DNA from: an uncultured Bacteroidales bacterium
GTDB lineage: Bacteria; Bacteroidota; Bacteroidia; Bacteroidales; F082
NCBI GenBank assembly: GCA_905236635.1
Contig: CAJOCJ010000015.1
Location: forward strand, 1 to 64,000
Direction of reading: 5' to 3'
Length of the DNA: 64,000 nucleotides
Shown: piece by piece, positions 37,830 through 46,329 of the stretch
Layout of the letters: every line of letters begins with the position of its first letter
Numbering within the stretch: position 1 is the stretch's first letter
The notes under the pieces: model-generated
What the model was told of the DNA's origin: nothing
Database searches by the model: none
The model's input: only the letters and a program-made list of their open reading frames with translations
Made by a program: the position numbers and the translations under genes

Positions 37830-38351
37830 TTAATTATTTATCTTCAAGCAATTGATATTCAAACTTTTGATACCACATAACGGATCTTTTGAATACTTGT
37901 TTTCAACTTTAAAATAATAATCTCCCTTCTCATTGAAACTCATCTCGGAAATCAATGGCAACTCAAAATGATAATACCCGTTTACCTTTTCCGATTTGAA
38001 GTTCCCGTCTCTGTCTTTCAGGCGAAACTTGTACTCACGCGAGCGATTGCCGCCATCCGGCCCCTTCACGCTCATCACAATGACAAAAAACTCATCTTCC
38101 CCGATATGGTACGGATATATGTTCGGATACACGTCCGACACCTCTATATCCATCACCAAATCTGCCGTCATCGGCGCTTTAACTACGTTATATGTGGCTT
38201 CCAAAAAGTCAAAACGGTCCCATTTCTCCTCCTGAAAATCTCTGGAAAGCACAACGGGATCTTGCTTCTTCGTACAGGCAGCAAAACTTAACGCAAAGAT
38301 TATCAATGCGATAAACGCCCAAAAACACTTTTTGTCCTTTCCAATCCTCAT
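37830..38351 (-). CDS. small lipoprotein, GldH-like
   Basis: The 173-residue protein has a lipoprotein signal (FWAFIALIIFALSFAAC) and a single beta-rich domain. The pattern of a Trp-containing N-terminal strand, FRLKDRDGNF, a YHFELPLISEMSFNEKGDYYFKVE strand pair and KDPLCGIKSLNI resembles GldH, a lipoprotein needed for gliding in flavobacteria and widespread in the phylum. The resemblance is by eye and moderate. The ATG at 38351 is chosen because the longer frame (to 38381) would overlap the -7 box at 38379-38386. It stands 11 bases upstream of the Wza-like gene, so the three are probably one operon. Confidence 0.65.
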   Translation of the reverse strand: MRIGKDKKCFWAFIALIIFALSFAACTKKQDPVVLSRDFQEEKWDRFDFLEATYNVVKAPMTADLVMDIEVSDVYPNIYPYHIGEDEFFVIVMSVKGPDGGNRSREYKFRLKDRDGNFKSEKVNGYYHFELPLISEMSFNEKGDYYFKVENKYSKDPLCGIKSLNINCLKINN

Positions 38352-38378
38352 AAAAACCGCATATAAATTCACAATCTG

Positions 38379-38386
38379 CAAAGATA
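38379..38386 (-). promoter_or_regulatory. -7 promoter element for the lipoprotein-Wza-Wzc operon
   Basis: Reads TATCTTTG on the minus strand, 27 bases before the ATG at 38351. Its position fixes that start, since a start at 38381 would precede transcription. Confidence 0.6.
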
Positions 38387-38430
38387 CAATATTTTCTTTA
38401 TAAAATTACAAAACTTAAATAAACTTTTAA

Positions 38431-38438
38431 TATTTTTG
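38431..38438 (+). promoter_or_regulatory. -7 promoter element for mrdA-rodA
   Basis: TATTTTTG matches TAnnTTTG, 37 bases before the mrdA ATG. Confidence 0.5.
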
Positions 38439-38475
38439 TAATCGCAAAATTTTTCAACTGGATTTTTATAACAAC

Positions 38476-40287
38476 ATGATTAAGAACAAGATAAACTATT
38501 CGCAACGCAAATATGTCATCGGCTCGATCTTCATTTTGGTCGCGATTATCTTGATTATTAAACTTTTCATCATCCAAATCGTCGATGATTCCTATAAACA
38601 ATCGTCCGAAAGCAACACTTTAAGATATATAACCCAATATCCTCAAAGAGGAAAGATTTACGACCGAAACGGCAAACTCCTCGTGTATAACGACGCCGTT
38701 TACGATCTGATGATTATCCCGTCGCAGGCCAAGAACATAGACACTGCTAGTTTTTGCAAATTGTTGAATATCAATAACGAAACTTATAATACAAGTTTTA
38801 ATAAAGCCAAAAAATATTCCTCGATAACACCTTCGATTTTCATCTCGCAGATTACGAAAGAGGAATATGGCCGCATAGCCGAGATGCTATATCGCTACCC
38901 CGGTTTTTACTTTCAGACCCGCTCGATACGCCAATATCCACTGCCAATCGCAGCACACACTCTAGGCAGCATTGGTGAGGTAACTAAGCCCGAGATGGAA
39001 CACGACGCCTACTACAAACTAGGCGATTATATAGGGAAATCTGGCATTGAGAAATACTACGAGAAACAGCTTCGAGGCAAGAAAGGCATAAAGATCACCG
39101 TCGTCGATGTGCATAACCGCGAGAAGGAACGTTATATGGGCGGTGCCTTCGACACGCTCCCAGAGTCGGGCGACGACATCATACTTGGACTTGACGCCGA
39201 CCTGCAGGCTTATGGCGAATACCTGATGGCAGGCAAGACAGGCTCCATCGTCGCCATCGAGCCGACTACCGGACAGATTCTCGCCATGGTGTCAAGCCCC
39301 ACCTACGACCCCAACGAACTGGTTGGACGTCAGCGTGGACAGAGATACAACGACCTGCTCAACAACCCCGACAAGCCGTTGATTAACAGAGCAATAAGCG
39401 GCACCTACCCTCCTGGCTCGACCTTTAAGATGATCAACGGACTCGTGTCGCTCCAGAGCGGCGTGATGAACGCTAACACCCCTTATCCGTGTAATGGAAA
39501 GAACAGCGCGCCTATCAAATGTACACACTCCCACGGCTCGCCCGTGCGCTTGTACGACGCCATCGAAAACTCGTGTAACCCTTACTTCTGGCAGGCATTC
39601 CAGGCCATGATGAACTCGTCTCGTTTCAAGAGCCAGAAAGACGCTTTCCAGTTCTGGTATGACCACGTCACCAGTTTCGGACTGGGGCGAGCCTGTGAGT
39701 CAGACATCCCGTTTACGGTGTCGGGCAACATCCCGAAGAAAGAGTTCTACGACAAGGTCTATCGCGGCGTGTGGAACGCCATGACCATACGCTCGCTAAG
39801 CATCGGACAGGGAGAGATCCTGGTCACGCCATTACAGCTCGCCAACGTGGCAGCAGCCATAGGCAATGAGGGCTATTTCATTGAGCCTCATTATATTAAG
39901 AGTTTCAACAATCCCAACGACAGCGTCAGCTTTGAGCGTCATGTCATCGATATCAAAAAACAGCATTTCAAAGATGTGAAGAAAGGCATGCAGAGCGTCT
40001 TTGAGGGCGACCATGGCACCGCTAGATGGTCGAGGATTCCCGACATAACCGTGGGAGGCAAGACGGGCACTGCCGAGAACCCACATGGGCAAGACCACTC
40101 CATCTTCATGGCATTCGCACCTGTCGAAAACCCACAGATTGCCATTTCCGTAGTGGTAGAAAACGCAGGTTTCGGATCCACATGGGCGGCACCTATAGCA
40201 TCGCTGATGATAGAGAAATACATACGTGGCGAGATAACACGCCCTAACGTAGAGAAACGAGTCTTGACACTTAACGAAAACGAGTAA
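38476..40287 (+). CDS. mrdA: penicillin-binding protein 2
   Basis: PBP2 is the transpeptidase of the elongasome that crosslinks new peptidoglycan along the cell side wall, working with RodA. The 603 residues have an N-terminal membrane anchor (IGSIFILVAIILIIKLFIIQI), a dimerisation domain starting RGKIYDRNGKLLVYN, and a transpeptidase domain. Its active-site motifs are STFK (in YPPGSTFKM), SCN (in ENSCNPYF) and KTG (in GGKTGTAEN). rodA starts on the last base of its stop codon, giving tight coupling. Confidence 0.96.
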   Translation: MIKNKINYSQRKYVIGSIFILVAIILIIKLFIIQIVDDSYKQSSESNTLRYITQYPQRGKIYDRNGKLLVYNDAVYDLMIIPSQAKNIDTASFCKLLNINNETYNTSFNKAKKYSSITPSIFISQITKEEYGRIAEMLYRYPGFYFQTRSIRQYPLPIAAHTLGSIGEVTKPEMEHDAYYKLGDYIGKSGIEKYYEKQLRGKKGIKITVVDVHNREKERYMGGAFDTLPESGDDIILGLDADLQAYGEYLMAGKTGSIVAIEPTTGQILAMVSSPTYDPNELVGRQRGQRYNDLLNNPDKPLINRAISGTYPPGSTFKMINGLVSLQSGVMNANTPYPCNGKNSAPIKCTHSHGSPVRLYDAIENSCNPYFWQAFQAMMNSSRFKSQKDAFQFWYDHVTSFGLGRACESDIPFTVSGNIPKKEFYDKVYRGVWNAMTIRSLSIGQGEILVTPLQLANVAAAIGNEGYFIEPHYIKSFNNPNDSVSFERHVIDIKKQHFKDVKKGMQSVFEGDHGTARWSRIPDITVGGKTGTAENPHGQDHSIFMAFAPVENPQIAISVVVENAGFGSTWAAPIASLMIEKYIRGEITRPNVEKRVLTLNENE

Positions 40288-41543
40288 TGAGAAGCAGAAC
40301 GACAATAGGGAGAATAGACATCTGGCTGTTTGTCATCTACCTTGCCCTGATGACAATAGGCCTGCTCAGCATCTATGCCGCAGCCTTCAACGCCGACCAT
40401 CCGCATATCTACGACTTCTCACAAAACTACGGCAAGCAGCTGGTGTTTATCGGTGGCAGCCTCTTGGTGGGTTTCGCCATCCTGCTCATCGATGCCAAGT
40501 TTTTCAACGCCTTTGCCTACGTAATCTACGGACTGTCGATACTTTCGCTTCTCTTGGTACTGGTGGTGGGCTCGAAAATCTCCGGCTCCACCTCATGGAT
40601 ACAATTCGGCTCGTTCTCGTTCCAGCCGTCAGAGTTTGCAAAATTCGGCACGGCACTTGCCTTGGCACATTATTTGGGAAAGCTCGACACCGACTTCACA
40701 AAACTCAAGACCAAACTCATAGCCTACGGCATTGTCCTCTTCCCGATGATGCTCGTCCTGGCTCAAGGCGACGCGGGCTCAGCAGCCGTCTTCATCATCT
40801 TTTTGTTCGTCATCTACCGCGAAGGTATGGGCGGAAAGATCCTTATCATCGGTTTTGTAGCGGCTACGCTTTTCATCATATCTCTTTGTGTATCAAAATG
40901 GTACATCATGATAGGACTTGCCGTGATTTACGCCATTTTCCTACTGATGATAGACCGCACAAAGAAAAACATCTGGCTCCTGACAGGCATCCTCATCGCT
41001 GCCTGCGCCTTCGTCTTCTCCGTCGACTTCGCCTTCCATCATGTATTGAAGCCGCATCAGCAGACTCGTATCAATATCATTTTGGGAAAAGAGCACGACA
41101 TCCGTGGTGTGGGATATAACCTCAATCAGTCAATGATTGCTATAGGTTCCGGAGGTTTTTCCGGCAAGGGATACCTCAAAGGCACAATGACGAAATACAA
41201 CTTCGTGCCAGAGCAGCACACCGACTTCATCTTCTGCACCGTCGGTGAGGAGTCGGGCTTCATCGGATGCTTCTTCCTGATAGCTCTGTATCTCGCTTTG
41301 ATGCTGAGAATCATTTACTTAGCTGAGCGACAACGATCTGCGTTCAGTCGCATCTATGGCTATGGCATTGCGTGTATATTCTTCTTCCACTTTGCCATAA
41401 ACATAGGAATGACAATCGGATTAGTGCCTGTCATCGGCATCCCATTGCCATTCCTAAGCTACGGAGGCTCGAGCCTCTTGATGTTTTCTATGATGATTTT
41501 CGTGTTCCTGAAACAGGACGCGAACCGTATGAATATCCTTTAA
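40287..41543 (+). CDS. rodA: rod shape-determining protein RodA
   Basis: RodA is the SEDS-family glycosyltransferase that polymerises lipid II for lateral wall growth with PBP2. The 418-residue polytopic protein shows about ten membrane helices. Conserved segments are GSTSWIQFGSFSFQPSEFAKFGTALALA, QGDAGSAAV, the SGGFSGKGYLKGT loop and the C-terminal FLSYGGSSLL. ATG overlaps the mrdA TAA by one base. Its stop codon overlaps that of the convergent pfkA in TTAA. Confidence 0.95.
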   Translation: MRSRTTIGRIDIWLFVIYLALMTIGLLSIYAAAFNADHPHIYDFSQNYGKQLVFIGGSLLVGFAILLIDAKFFNAFAYVIYGLSILSLLLVLVVGSKISGSTSWIQFGSFSFQPSEFAKFGTALALAHYLGKLDTDFTKLKTKLIAYGIVLFPMMLVLAQGDAGSAAVFIIFLFVIYREGMGGKILIIGFVAATLFIISLCVSKWYIMIGLAVIYAIFLLMIDRTKKNIWLLTGILIAACAFVFSVDFAFHHVLKPHQQTRINIILGKEHDIRGVGYNLNQSMIAIGSGGFSGKGYLKGTMTKYNFVPEQHTDFIFCTVGEESGFIGCFFLIALYLALMLRIIYLAERQRSAFSRIYGYGIACIFFFHFAINIGMTIGLVPVIGIPLPFLSYGGSSLLMFSMMIFVFLKQDANRMNIL

Positions 41544-42634
41544 AATCCTAGCGATATATTCAATCCTCTCGCAGTGCGGATGAGGTCGCAATCCGGCTCC
41601 ACGAAGTTCATCTTCGCCACAGCGTCTTTGATAGGCACGCTGATGACATTCGGATGACGGTAAGCCACCATGTGACCGTATTCTTTGTTAAGCACCATCT
41701 CGAACGCCTTCACGCCGAATTGTGATGCGAGCACTCTGTCGTATGCTATCGGCACACCGCCACGCTGCAGGTGACCGAGTGTGGTCTCACGCATATCGTG
41801 CTCAAAACCAGCGGCTTTCATCTGCTCGATGAACTTCAGTCCGATGCCGCCGAGTTTCACGTTCTCGTAACCTGGCTCGTTGCTCTTGGTAAAAATCTGC
41901 TGTCCGTCTTTCGGCTTCGCGCCCTCGCTGATGACGACGATGGCATGGCCTCTGTCGTTGACAAAACGTTCCTCAAGACGAGCCTTCACAATGTTGATGT
42001 CGTAAGGAAACTCTGGCAACAGACAAACCTCGGCGCCGCCAGCAATTGCTGCGTTAAGCGCAATCCAGCCGGCGTCACGGCCCATGACTTCAAGCACGAA
42101 TACACGGTTATGTGATGCCGCTGTCGTAACGAGTTTATCGACTGCCTCGGTGGCAATCTGTACTGCTGTCTGGAATCCGAAGGTGCAGTCGGTCATCGAG
42201 AGGTCGTTGTCTATGGTCTTCGGCACGCCGATGATGTTCAAGCCCTTCTCATACAGCTTCTGCGAGATACGCTGTGAGCCGTCGCCACCGATGTTGATGA
42301 CGCAATCAACGCCCATATATTCCAGGCGACGGATCATCTCGTCGGAGCGGTCAACAATCTCCCATGTGCCGTCGTTTTTCTTGACAGGCCATGTGAACGG
42401 GCCGCCTTTGTTGGTTGTCTCGATTATCGTGCCGCCACGGAAATGAATGCCGCGGACGACTTCCGGCGTGAGGCGCACTATCTCTTGCGGCTCCCAGAGC
42501 ACTCCGTTGAAGGCCTGGATGCTGCCGAGGACCTCCCAGTCTTTCTCCTGCGAGGCACGCTTCACGATAGCGCGAATCACCGCATTGAGGCCTGGGCAGT
42601 CGCCGCCACCGGTGGTTATTAAAACTCGTTTCAT
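41540..42634 (-). CDS. pfkA: 6-phosphofructokinase
   Basis: The enzyme phosphorylates fructose-6-phosphate in glycolysis. The 364-residue protein has the family motifs GGGDCPGLNAVIR, GGDGS at 116-120, PKTIDND at 138-144 and MGRDAGW. In this superfamily Gly in GGDGS (E. coli residue 104) goes with ATP use, while Asp there marks pyrophosphate enzymes. Lys in PKTIDND (position 124) is found in pyrophosphate enzymes and in group III ATP enzymes of actinobacteria. The combination Gly/Lys therefore points to an ATP-dependent group III enzyme, inferred not shown. It starts one base after the aspS stop, so the two are co-transcribed. Confidence 0.94.
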   Translation of the reverse strand: MKRVLITTGGGDCPGLNAVIRAIVKRASQEKDWEVLGSIQAFNGVLWEPQEIVRLTPEVVRGIHFRGGTIIETTNKGGPFTWPVKKNDGTWEIVDRSDEMIRRLEYMGVDCVINIGGDGSQRISQKLYEKGLNIIGVPKTIDNDLSMTDCTFGFQTAVQIATEAVDKLVTTAASHNRVFVLEVMGRDAGWIALNAAIAGGAEVCLLPEFPYDINIVKARLEERFVNDRGHAIVVISEGAKPKDGQQIFTKSNEPGYENVKLGGIGLKFIEQMKAAGFEHDMRETTLGHLQRGGVPIAYDRVLASQFGVKAFEMVLNKEYGHMVAYRHPNVISVPIKDAVAKMNFVEPDCDLIRTARGLNISLGF

Positions 42635-42635
42635 A

Positions 42636-44216
42636 TTATTTCAAATTCAATGCAATCTGTAACTCATCAAGCTGCTCCTGAGCAATCGGTGACGGACTTT
42701 CTGCCATGACGTCGCGACCTTGGTTGTTCTTCGGGAATGCGATGAAGTCGCGGATTGAGTCCTGGCCTCCGAAGAGCGAGCAGAGACGGTCGAAGCCGAA
42801 TGCCAATCCTGCGTGCGGCGGTGCTCCGTACTCGAAAGCATTCATCAGGAATCCGAATTGCTCTTGTGCTTTCTCGTCGGTAAAGCCAAGGGTGTGGAAC
42901 ATCTTCTTCTGCAGGTTCTTGTCGTGGATACGTACCGAGCCGCCACCGACCTCAGTGCCGTTGAGCACGATGTCGTAAGCGTTTGCACGGATCTCGCCCC
43001 ATTTGTCAGGCTGCTCGAGGAGGTATTCATCCTCAGGTTTCGGAGCTGTGAACGGATGGTGCATAGCATAGTAACGCTGTGTCTCTTCATCCCATTCGAG
43101 AAGCGGGAAGTCGATGACCCACAATGGCTTATACACGTTAGGGTCACGCAAGCCAAGCTGGTTGCCCATCTCGAGACGCAAGGCGTTCATCTGCACTCTT
43201 GTAGGCATAGCTTTACCGCTGAGTATCAGCAACATATCACCAGGTTTGGCATTGCATTTGTCGAGCCATGTCTTCAAAATCTCAGGTGTGTAGAACTTAT
43301 CGACCGACGATTTGATTGTGCCGTCTTCGTTGTATTTCACATAAACGAGACCTTTTGCGCCGACCTGCGGACGTTTCACGAAGTCGGTGAGAGCGTCGGT
43401 CTGCTTACGTGTGTAGTTGGCGCAGCCTTCAGCGTTGATGGCGACAACCAGCTCGGCTTCGTCGAACACCGAGAAACCATGGCCTTTCGCCACGTCGTTG
43501 AGTTCCACAAATTTCATCCCGAAACGGATATCCGGCTTGTCGCTGCCGTAATATTTCATTGCGTCTTGCCAAGTGATTCTGGGGAATTTGTCAAACTCGA
43601 TGCCTTTGATGGTCTTGAACAGATGTTTTGCCAAGCCTTCGAACATGTTGATGACGTCTTCCTGCTCCACGAACGACATCTCGCAGTCGATCTGTGTGAA
43701 CTCAGGCTGACGGTCAGCGCGGAGGTCTTCATCACGGAAGCAACGTACTATCTGGAAGTAACGGTCGAAGCCTGCCACCATGAGGAGCTGCTTAAACTGC
43801 TGAGGTGACTGCGGCAGAGCGTAGAACTCGCCTGGGTTCATACGTGACGGCACCACGAAGTCGCGCGCGCCTTCAGGTGTCGACTTGATCAGACATGGAG
43901 TCTCAATCTCGAGGAAATCGTTGCCTGACAGGTACTTACGCACCTCTTGAGCCATCTTATGACGCAAAATGATGTTATTCTTGATTGGGTTACGGCGCAA
44001 GTCGAGGTAGCGGTACTTCATGCGGATGTCGTCGCCGCCGTCGCTAACGTCTTCGATGGTGAACGGAGGCACCTTCGAGGTGGTCAAGATCTTGAGAGAC
44101 TCGACCTTCAGCTCGATGTCGCCTGTCGGGTTCTTCGGGTTCTTCGACTCGCGTTCCACCACGACGCCTTTGGCTTGGATGACGAATTCACGTCCGATCT
44201 CGCGGGCGGTCTTCAT
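42636..44216 (-). CDS. aspS: aspartate--tRNA ligase, main open frame (N-terminus lost by frameshift)
   Basis: AspRS charges tRNA-Asp in the cytoplasm. This 526-residue frame holds the class II catalytic core: motif 2 region [18 protein letters not shown], the bacterial GAD insertion domain at about 230-360, and motif 3 GLAFGFDRL near the C-terminus, ending in ALNLK. The anticodon-binding OB fold is cut: this frame starts at an internal Met ([16 protein letters not shown]), while the true N-terminus is encoded just upstream at 44213-44383 in another frame. Upstream codons in this frame read EGVSSAET and then lose similarity at 44241. A full protein therefore needs a frame correction at that point. 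pfkA follows after one base. Confidence 0.92.
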   Translation of the reverse strand: MKTAREIGREFVIQAKGVVVERESKNPKNPTGDIELKVESLKILTTSKVPPFTIEDVSDGGDDIRMKYRYLDLRRNPIKNNIILRHKMAQEVRKYLSGNDFLEIETPCLIKSTPEGARDFVVPSRMNPGEFYALPQSPQQFKQLLMVAGFDRYFQIVRCFRDEDLRADRQPEFTQIDCEMSFVEQEDVINMFEGLAKHLFKTIKGIEFDKFPRITWQDAMKYYGSDKPDIRFGMKFVELNDVAKGHGFSVFDEAELVVAINAEGCANYTRKQTDALTDFVKRPQVGAKGLVYVKYNEDGTIKSSVDKFYTPEILKTWLDKCNAKPGDMLLILSGKAMPTRVQMNALRLEMGNQLGLRDPNVYKPLWVIDFPLLEWDEETQRYYAMHHPFTAPKPEDEYLLEQPDKWGEIRANAYDIVLNGTEVGGGSVRIHDKNLQKKMFHTLGFTDEKAQEQFGFLMNAFEYGAPPHAGLAFGFDRLCSLFGGQDSIRDFIAFPKNNQGRDVMAESPSPIAQEQLDELQIALNLK

Positions 44217-44383
44217 CGTCTCAGCCGAGCTAACTCCTTCTGTTGCGTGATACCATAACGGTCGCGCAAATCAATCCACAGCAGGGCGCCTTTGTCGCGA
44301 ACACGCTGCACCCAACCGCTCAAAGTGACTTCCTGACCCACGTTGGCCATGCGAAGTTCACCACATGTATGAGTTCTAAACAT
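44213..44383 (-). pseudogene. aspS: N-terminal fragment of aspS, out of frame
   Basis: From ATG at 44383 the frame reads [19 protein letters not shown] and on to [21 protein letters not shown], which is the conserved AspRS N-terminal OB fold. After ACG CAA at 44243-44248 it leaves the family and stops at 44213. Compared with other AspRS sequences I know, about six codons that should follow GITQ are missing, and the remaining bases shift the frame, as expected from a deletion of about 16 bases. Since aspS is normally essential, an assembly error or a mixed population is as likely as a true mutation. Confidence 0.8.
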
Positions 44384-44413
44384 ATCGTTTATTTATTATA
44401 TTCTACAAAATTG

Positions 44414-44421
44414 CAAATTTA
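44414..44421 (-). promoter_or_regulatory. -7 promoter element for aspS-pfkA
   Basis: Reads TAAATTTG on the minus strand, 30 bases before the ATG at 44383. This supports 44383 as the true aspS start. A TTG lies 17 bases upstream. Confidence 0.55.
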
Positions 44422-44445
44422 CGACTTTTTTGAAAATGCAAGAAA

Positions 44446-46302
44446 TTAATTTTTATAAATCACCTTCATCTGGCAATTTTTACAATCGAAATCGAGGCGA
44501 AAACGACCGTGTTGGTTGCTAATATATAAAGGAGTAGCCGGTTTGCCCGTATCTTTGGCGCACATGCCGTTGGCATAACGGATGCAATGCTTTGTTGTCA
44601 TCACCGTTATCTCACCTTCTGGCATTGATTTCTCAAGACCATCGTCGATATGCGTAACGCCGTGATTCTCATAGAATTGACGGGATAATGAATTGGTAAC
44701 GTTGGCGGAAAATGACAACGTTGTGTTGGGGTAATCCGATTGTAGAGACGAACGGCCGTTCGTCTCTACGGTGGAACGACGATGGTTTCCCACCAACGTC
44801 TCCTCCAATTTCGCCACCAGTTGCCGCTTCAATTCACCCAAGATGGAATTCGGGATGAAATAAACCTCTTTGAAATCGATGTCGATGCTTTCGATTTTGA
44901 ATTTGGTGTCACCCCATTGCGACAGTTTCGTGCGGATGTTTTCGAGGGACTTTTCAGGGTTTTTCGCAATGTCTTTTTGACAATTCATCTCTATGCTTGC
45001 GCTGATGTCGTTACCAATAAATGCTGATAGTTTCAAACCGTTAGGGATGTCCACTGCTTGCAATTTGATTGCAATTTTGCGGTTGCCGTCGGAGGCGTCG
45101 ACGGAACGCTGCCAGAGGATGTCGAAATTACGGTACAAGGTTACAATTCTGTTTTGTAGGAACGTGGCGCGCCGCGTCCCTACAACCGGAATGACAGATG
45201 ACGCCAAGACCACGTTTCCGTCGACGCCGTTGACGTTGAAGCCTTGCAGTTCGTTGTTTTCGTCCAGGAAACAGAGGCCGTCGCCGTTGTGAAGTTCGAC
45301 ACCTTTCAACAGATTGACTGTCATGCGTTTTCCATCAATTTTCTTGATTGTGCCGATATGTTCTCCCATTGATTTCGGGGTGAATGGGGAGTCGATTTTC
45401 TGGCGGCCATGAAGGAAATAGTCGGTGAAACCGCGTGAGAACGACTTTTCTAAATTCGGGATAAACGAAGGTGTTGAAACGCCTTGTGATGCACGCTCCA
45501 AATCAGGACGACGACTAATGATTTCATCCAAAGCTTTGCGGTAGAAAGCCGTCGTGTTTTTTACATAGTCGGCGTCTTTCAAGCGGCCTTCTATCTTGAA
45601 TGAAGTGATGCCAGCGTCGATGAGCTCTTCAAGGTTTTTCGAGTTGTTCATATCGCGCAGCGAGAGCAGATGTCGGTTGGCTATCAAGGTGTTACCATTT
45701 TCGTCTTCGAGATTCCATTTCAGTCGGCATGGCTGGGCGCACGCTCCACGGTTGGCGGAACGATGTCCAATGACATGACTAAGGTAGCACTGTCCGCTAT
45801 AGCTGACGCACAAGGCACCGTGGACGAAAAACTCCAATGGCACCGTTGTCTTTGAGCGAATATCTTTTATCTCGTCGATAGTCAGCTCTCTAGCTAGCAC
45901 AACCTGTTTGAATCCGACGTCTTCCAGAAACTTCACCTTTTCAGCCGTAGTGTTGTGGCATTGTGTCGAGGCGTAAAGCGCAATCGGGGGCATATCCATC
46001 ATCAGGAGTGCCATATCCTGGACTATCAAAGCATCGGCGCCCGCGAGGTAACAATCCCATGCGAGCCTGCGTGCCTGTTCGAGCTCGTTGTCAAACAGCA
46101 GGGTGTTGAGTGTGACATAGACCTTCGCACCATAGATGGCGGCATGACGGCATAGTTTGGCAATGTCTTCAATGCTGTTGCCCGCCTTCTCGCGGGCGCC
46201 GAAACCAGGACCTCCGATATAGACCGCGTCAGCGCCATGGTTGATGGCGGCTATACCCACTTCAAGGTTTTTTGCCGGTGAAAGAAGTTCTATTTTTGTC
46301 AC
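44446..46302 (-). CDS. U32 family peptidase / RNA hydroxylase
   Basis: The 618-residue protein belongs to peptidase family U32, long called collagenase-like; characterised members (RlhA, TrhP) hydroxylate bases in 23S rRNA or tRNA, so an RNA-modification role is likely. The N-terminal TIM-barrel domain has ELLSPAKNLEVGIAAINHGADAVYIGG. The U32 signature is EFFVHGALCVSYSGQCYLSHVIGHRSANRGACAQPCR, with its conserved cysteines, at about 165-200. C-terminal domains follow, with a CxxC pair near the end (DFDCKNCQMKV). The start is GTG at 46302; no ATG lies between it and the -7 box. Two palindromic repeats are embedded in frame at about residues 373-383 and 512-521. Confidence 0.9.
   Translation of the reverse strand: MTKIELLSPAKNLEVGIAAINHGADAVYIGGPGFGAREKAGNSIEDIAKLCRHAAIYGAKVYVTLNTLLFDNELEQARRLAWDCYLAGADALIVQDMALLMMDMPPIALYASTQCHNTTAEKVKFLEDVGFKQVVLARELTIDEIKDIRSKTTVPLEFFVHGALCVSYSGQCYLSHVIGHRSANRGACAQPCRLKWNLEDENGNTLIANRHLLSLRDMNNSKNLEELIDAGITSFKIEGRLKDADYVKNTTAFYRKALDEIISRRPDLERASQGVSTPSFIPNLEKSFSRGFTDYFLHGRQKIDSPFTPKSMGEHIGTIKKIDGKRMTVNLLKGVELHNGDGLCFLDENNELQGFNVNGVDGNVVLASSVIPVVGTRRATFLQNRIVTLYRNFDILWQRSVDASDGNRKIAIKLQAVDIPNGLKLSAFIGNDISASIEMNCQKDIAKNPEKSLENIRTKLSQWGDTKFKIESIDIDFKEVYFIPNSILGELKRQLVAKLEETLVGNHRRSTVETNGRSSLQSDYPNTTLSFSANVTNSLSRQFYENHGVTHIDDGLEKSMPEGEITVMTTKHCIRYANGMCAKDTGKPATPLYISNQHGRFRLDFDCKNCQMKVIYKN
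44742..44769. repeat. 28-base perfect palindrome inside the U32 gene
   Basis: GTAGAGACGAACGG followed by its exact reverse complement makes an uninterrupted 14-base-pair palindrome. It encodes roughly VETNGRSSLQ in the U32 protein, a segment that looks like an insertion between KLEETLVGNHRR and the next strand. Confidence 0.9.
45154..45185. repeat. 32-base near-perfect palindrome inside the U32 gene
   Basis: Outer arms TTGTAGG/CCCTACAA and inner GGCGCGCC pair in 14 of 16 positions, with one wobble and one mismatch. It resembles the palindrome at 44742-44769 in its GTAG(A/G)(G/A)ACG arms. Confidence 0.85.
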
Positions 46303-46316
46303 GTCAATAATTTTTG

Positions 46317-46324
46317 CAAAGATA
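46317..46324 (-). promoter_or_regulatory. -7 promoter element for the U32 gene
   Basis: Reads TATCTTTG on the minus strand, 14 bases before the GTG start at 46302. It lies between the radical SAM gene and the U32 gene, so the latter can be transcribed on its own. Confidence 0.5.
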
Positions 46325-46329
46325 AGAAT

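Noticed and set aside
42813..43808. 331-codon plus-strand open frame opposite aspS
   Set aside because: It is wholly antisense to the conserved AspRS core and its translation shows no domain or start context; the long frame follows from codon bias of aspS.
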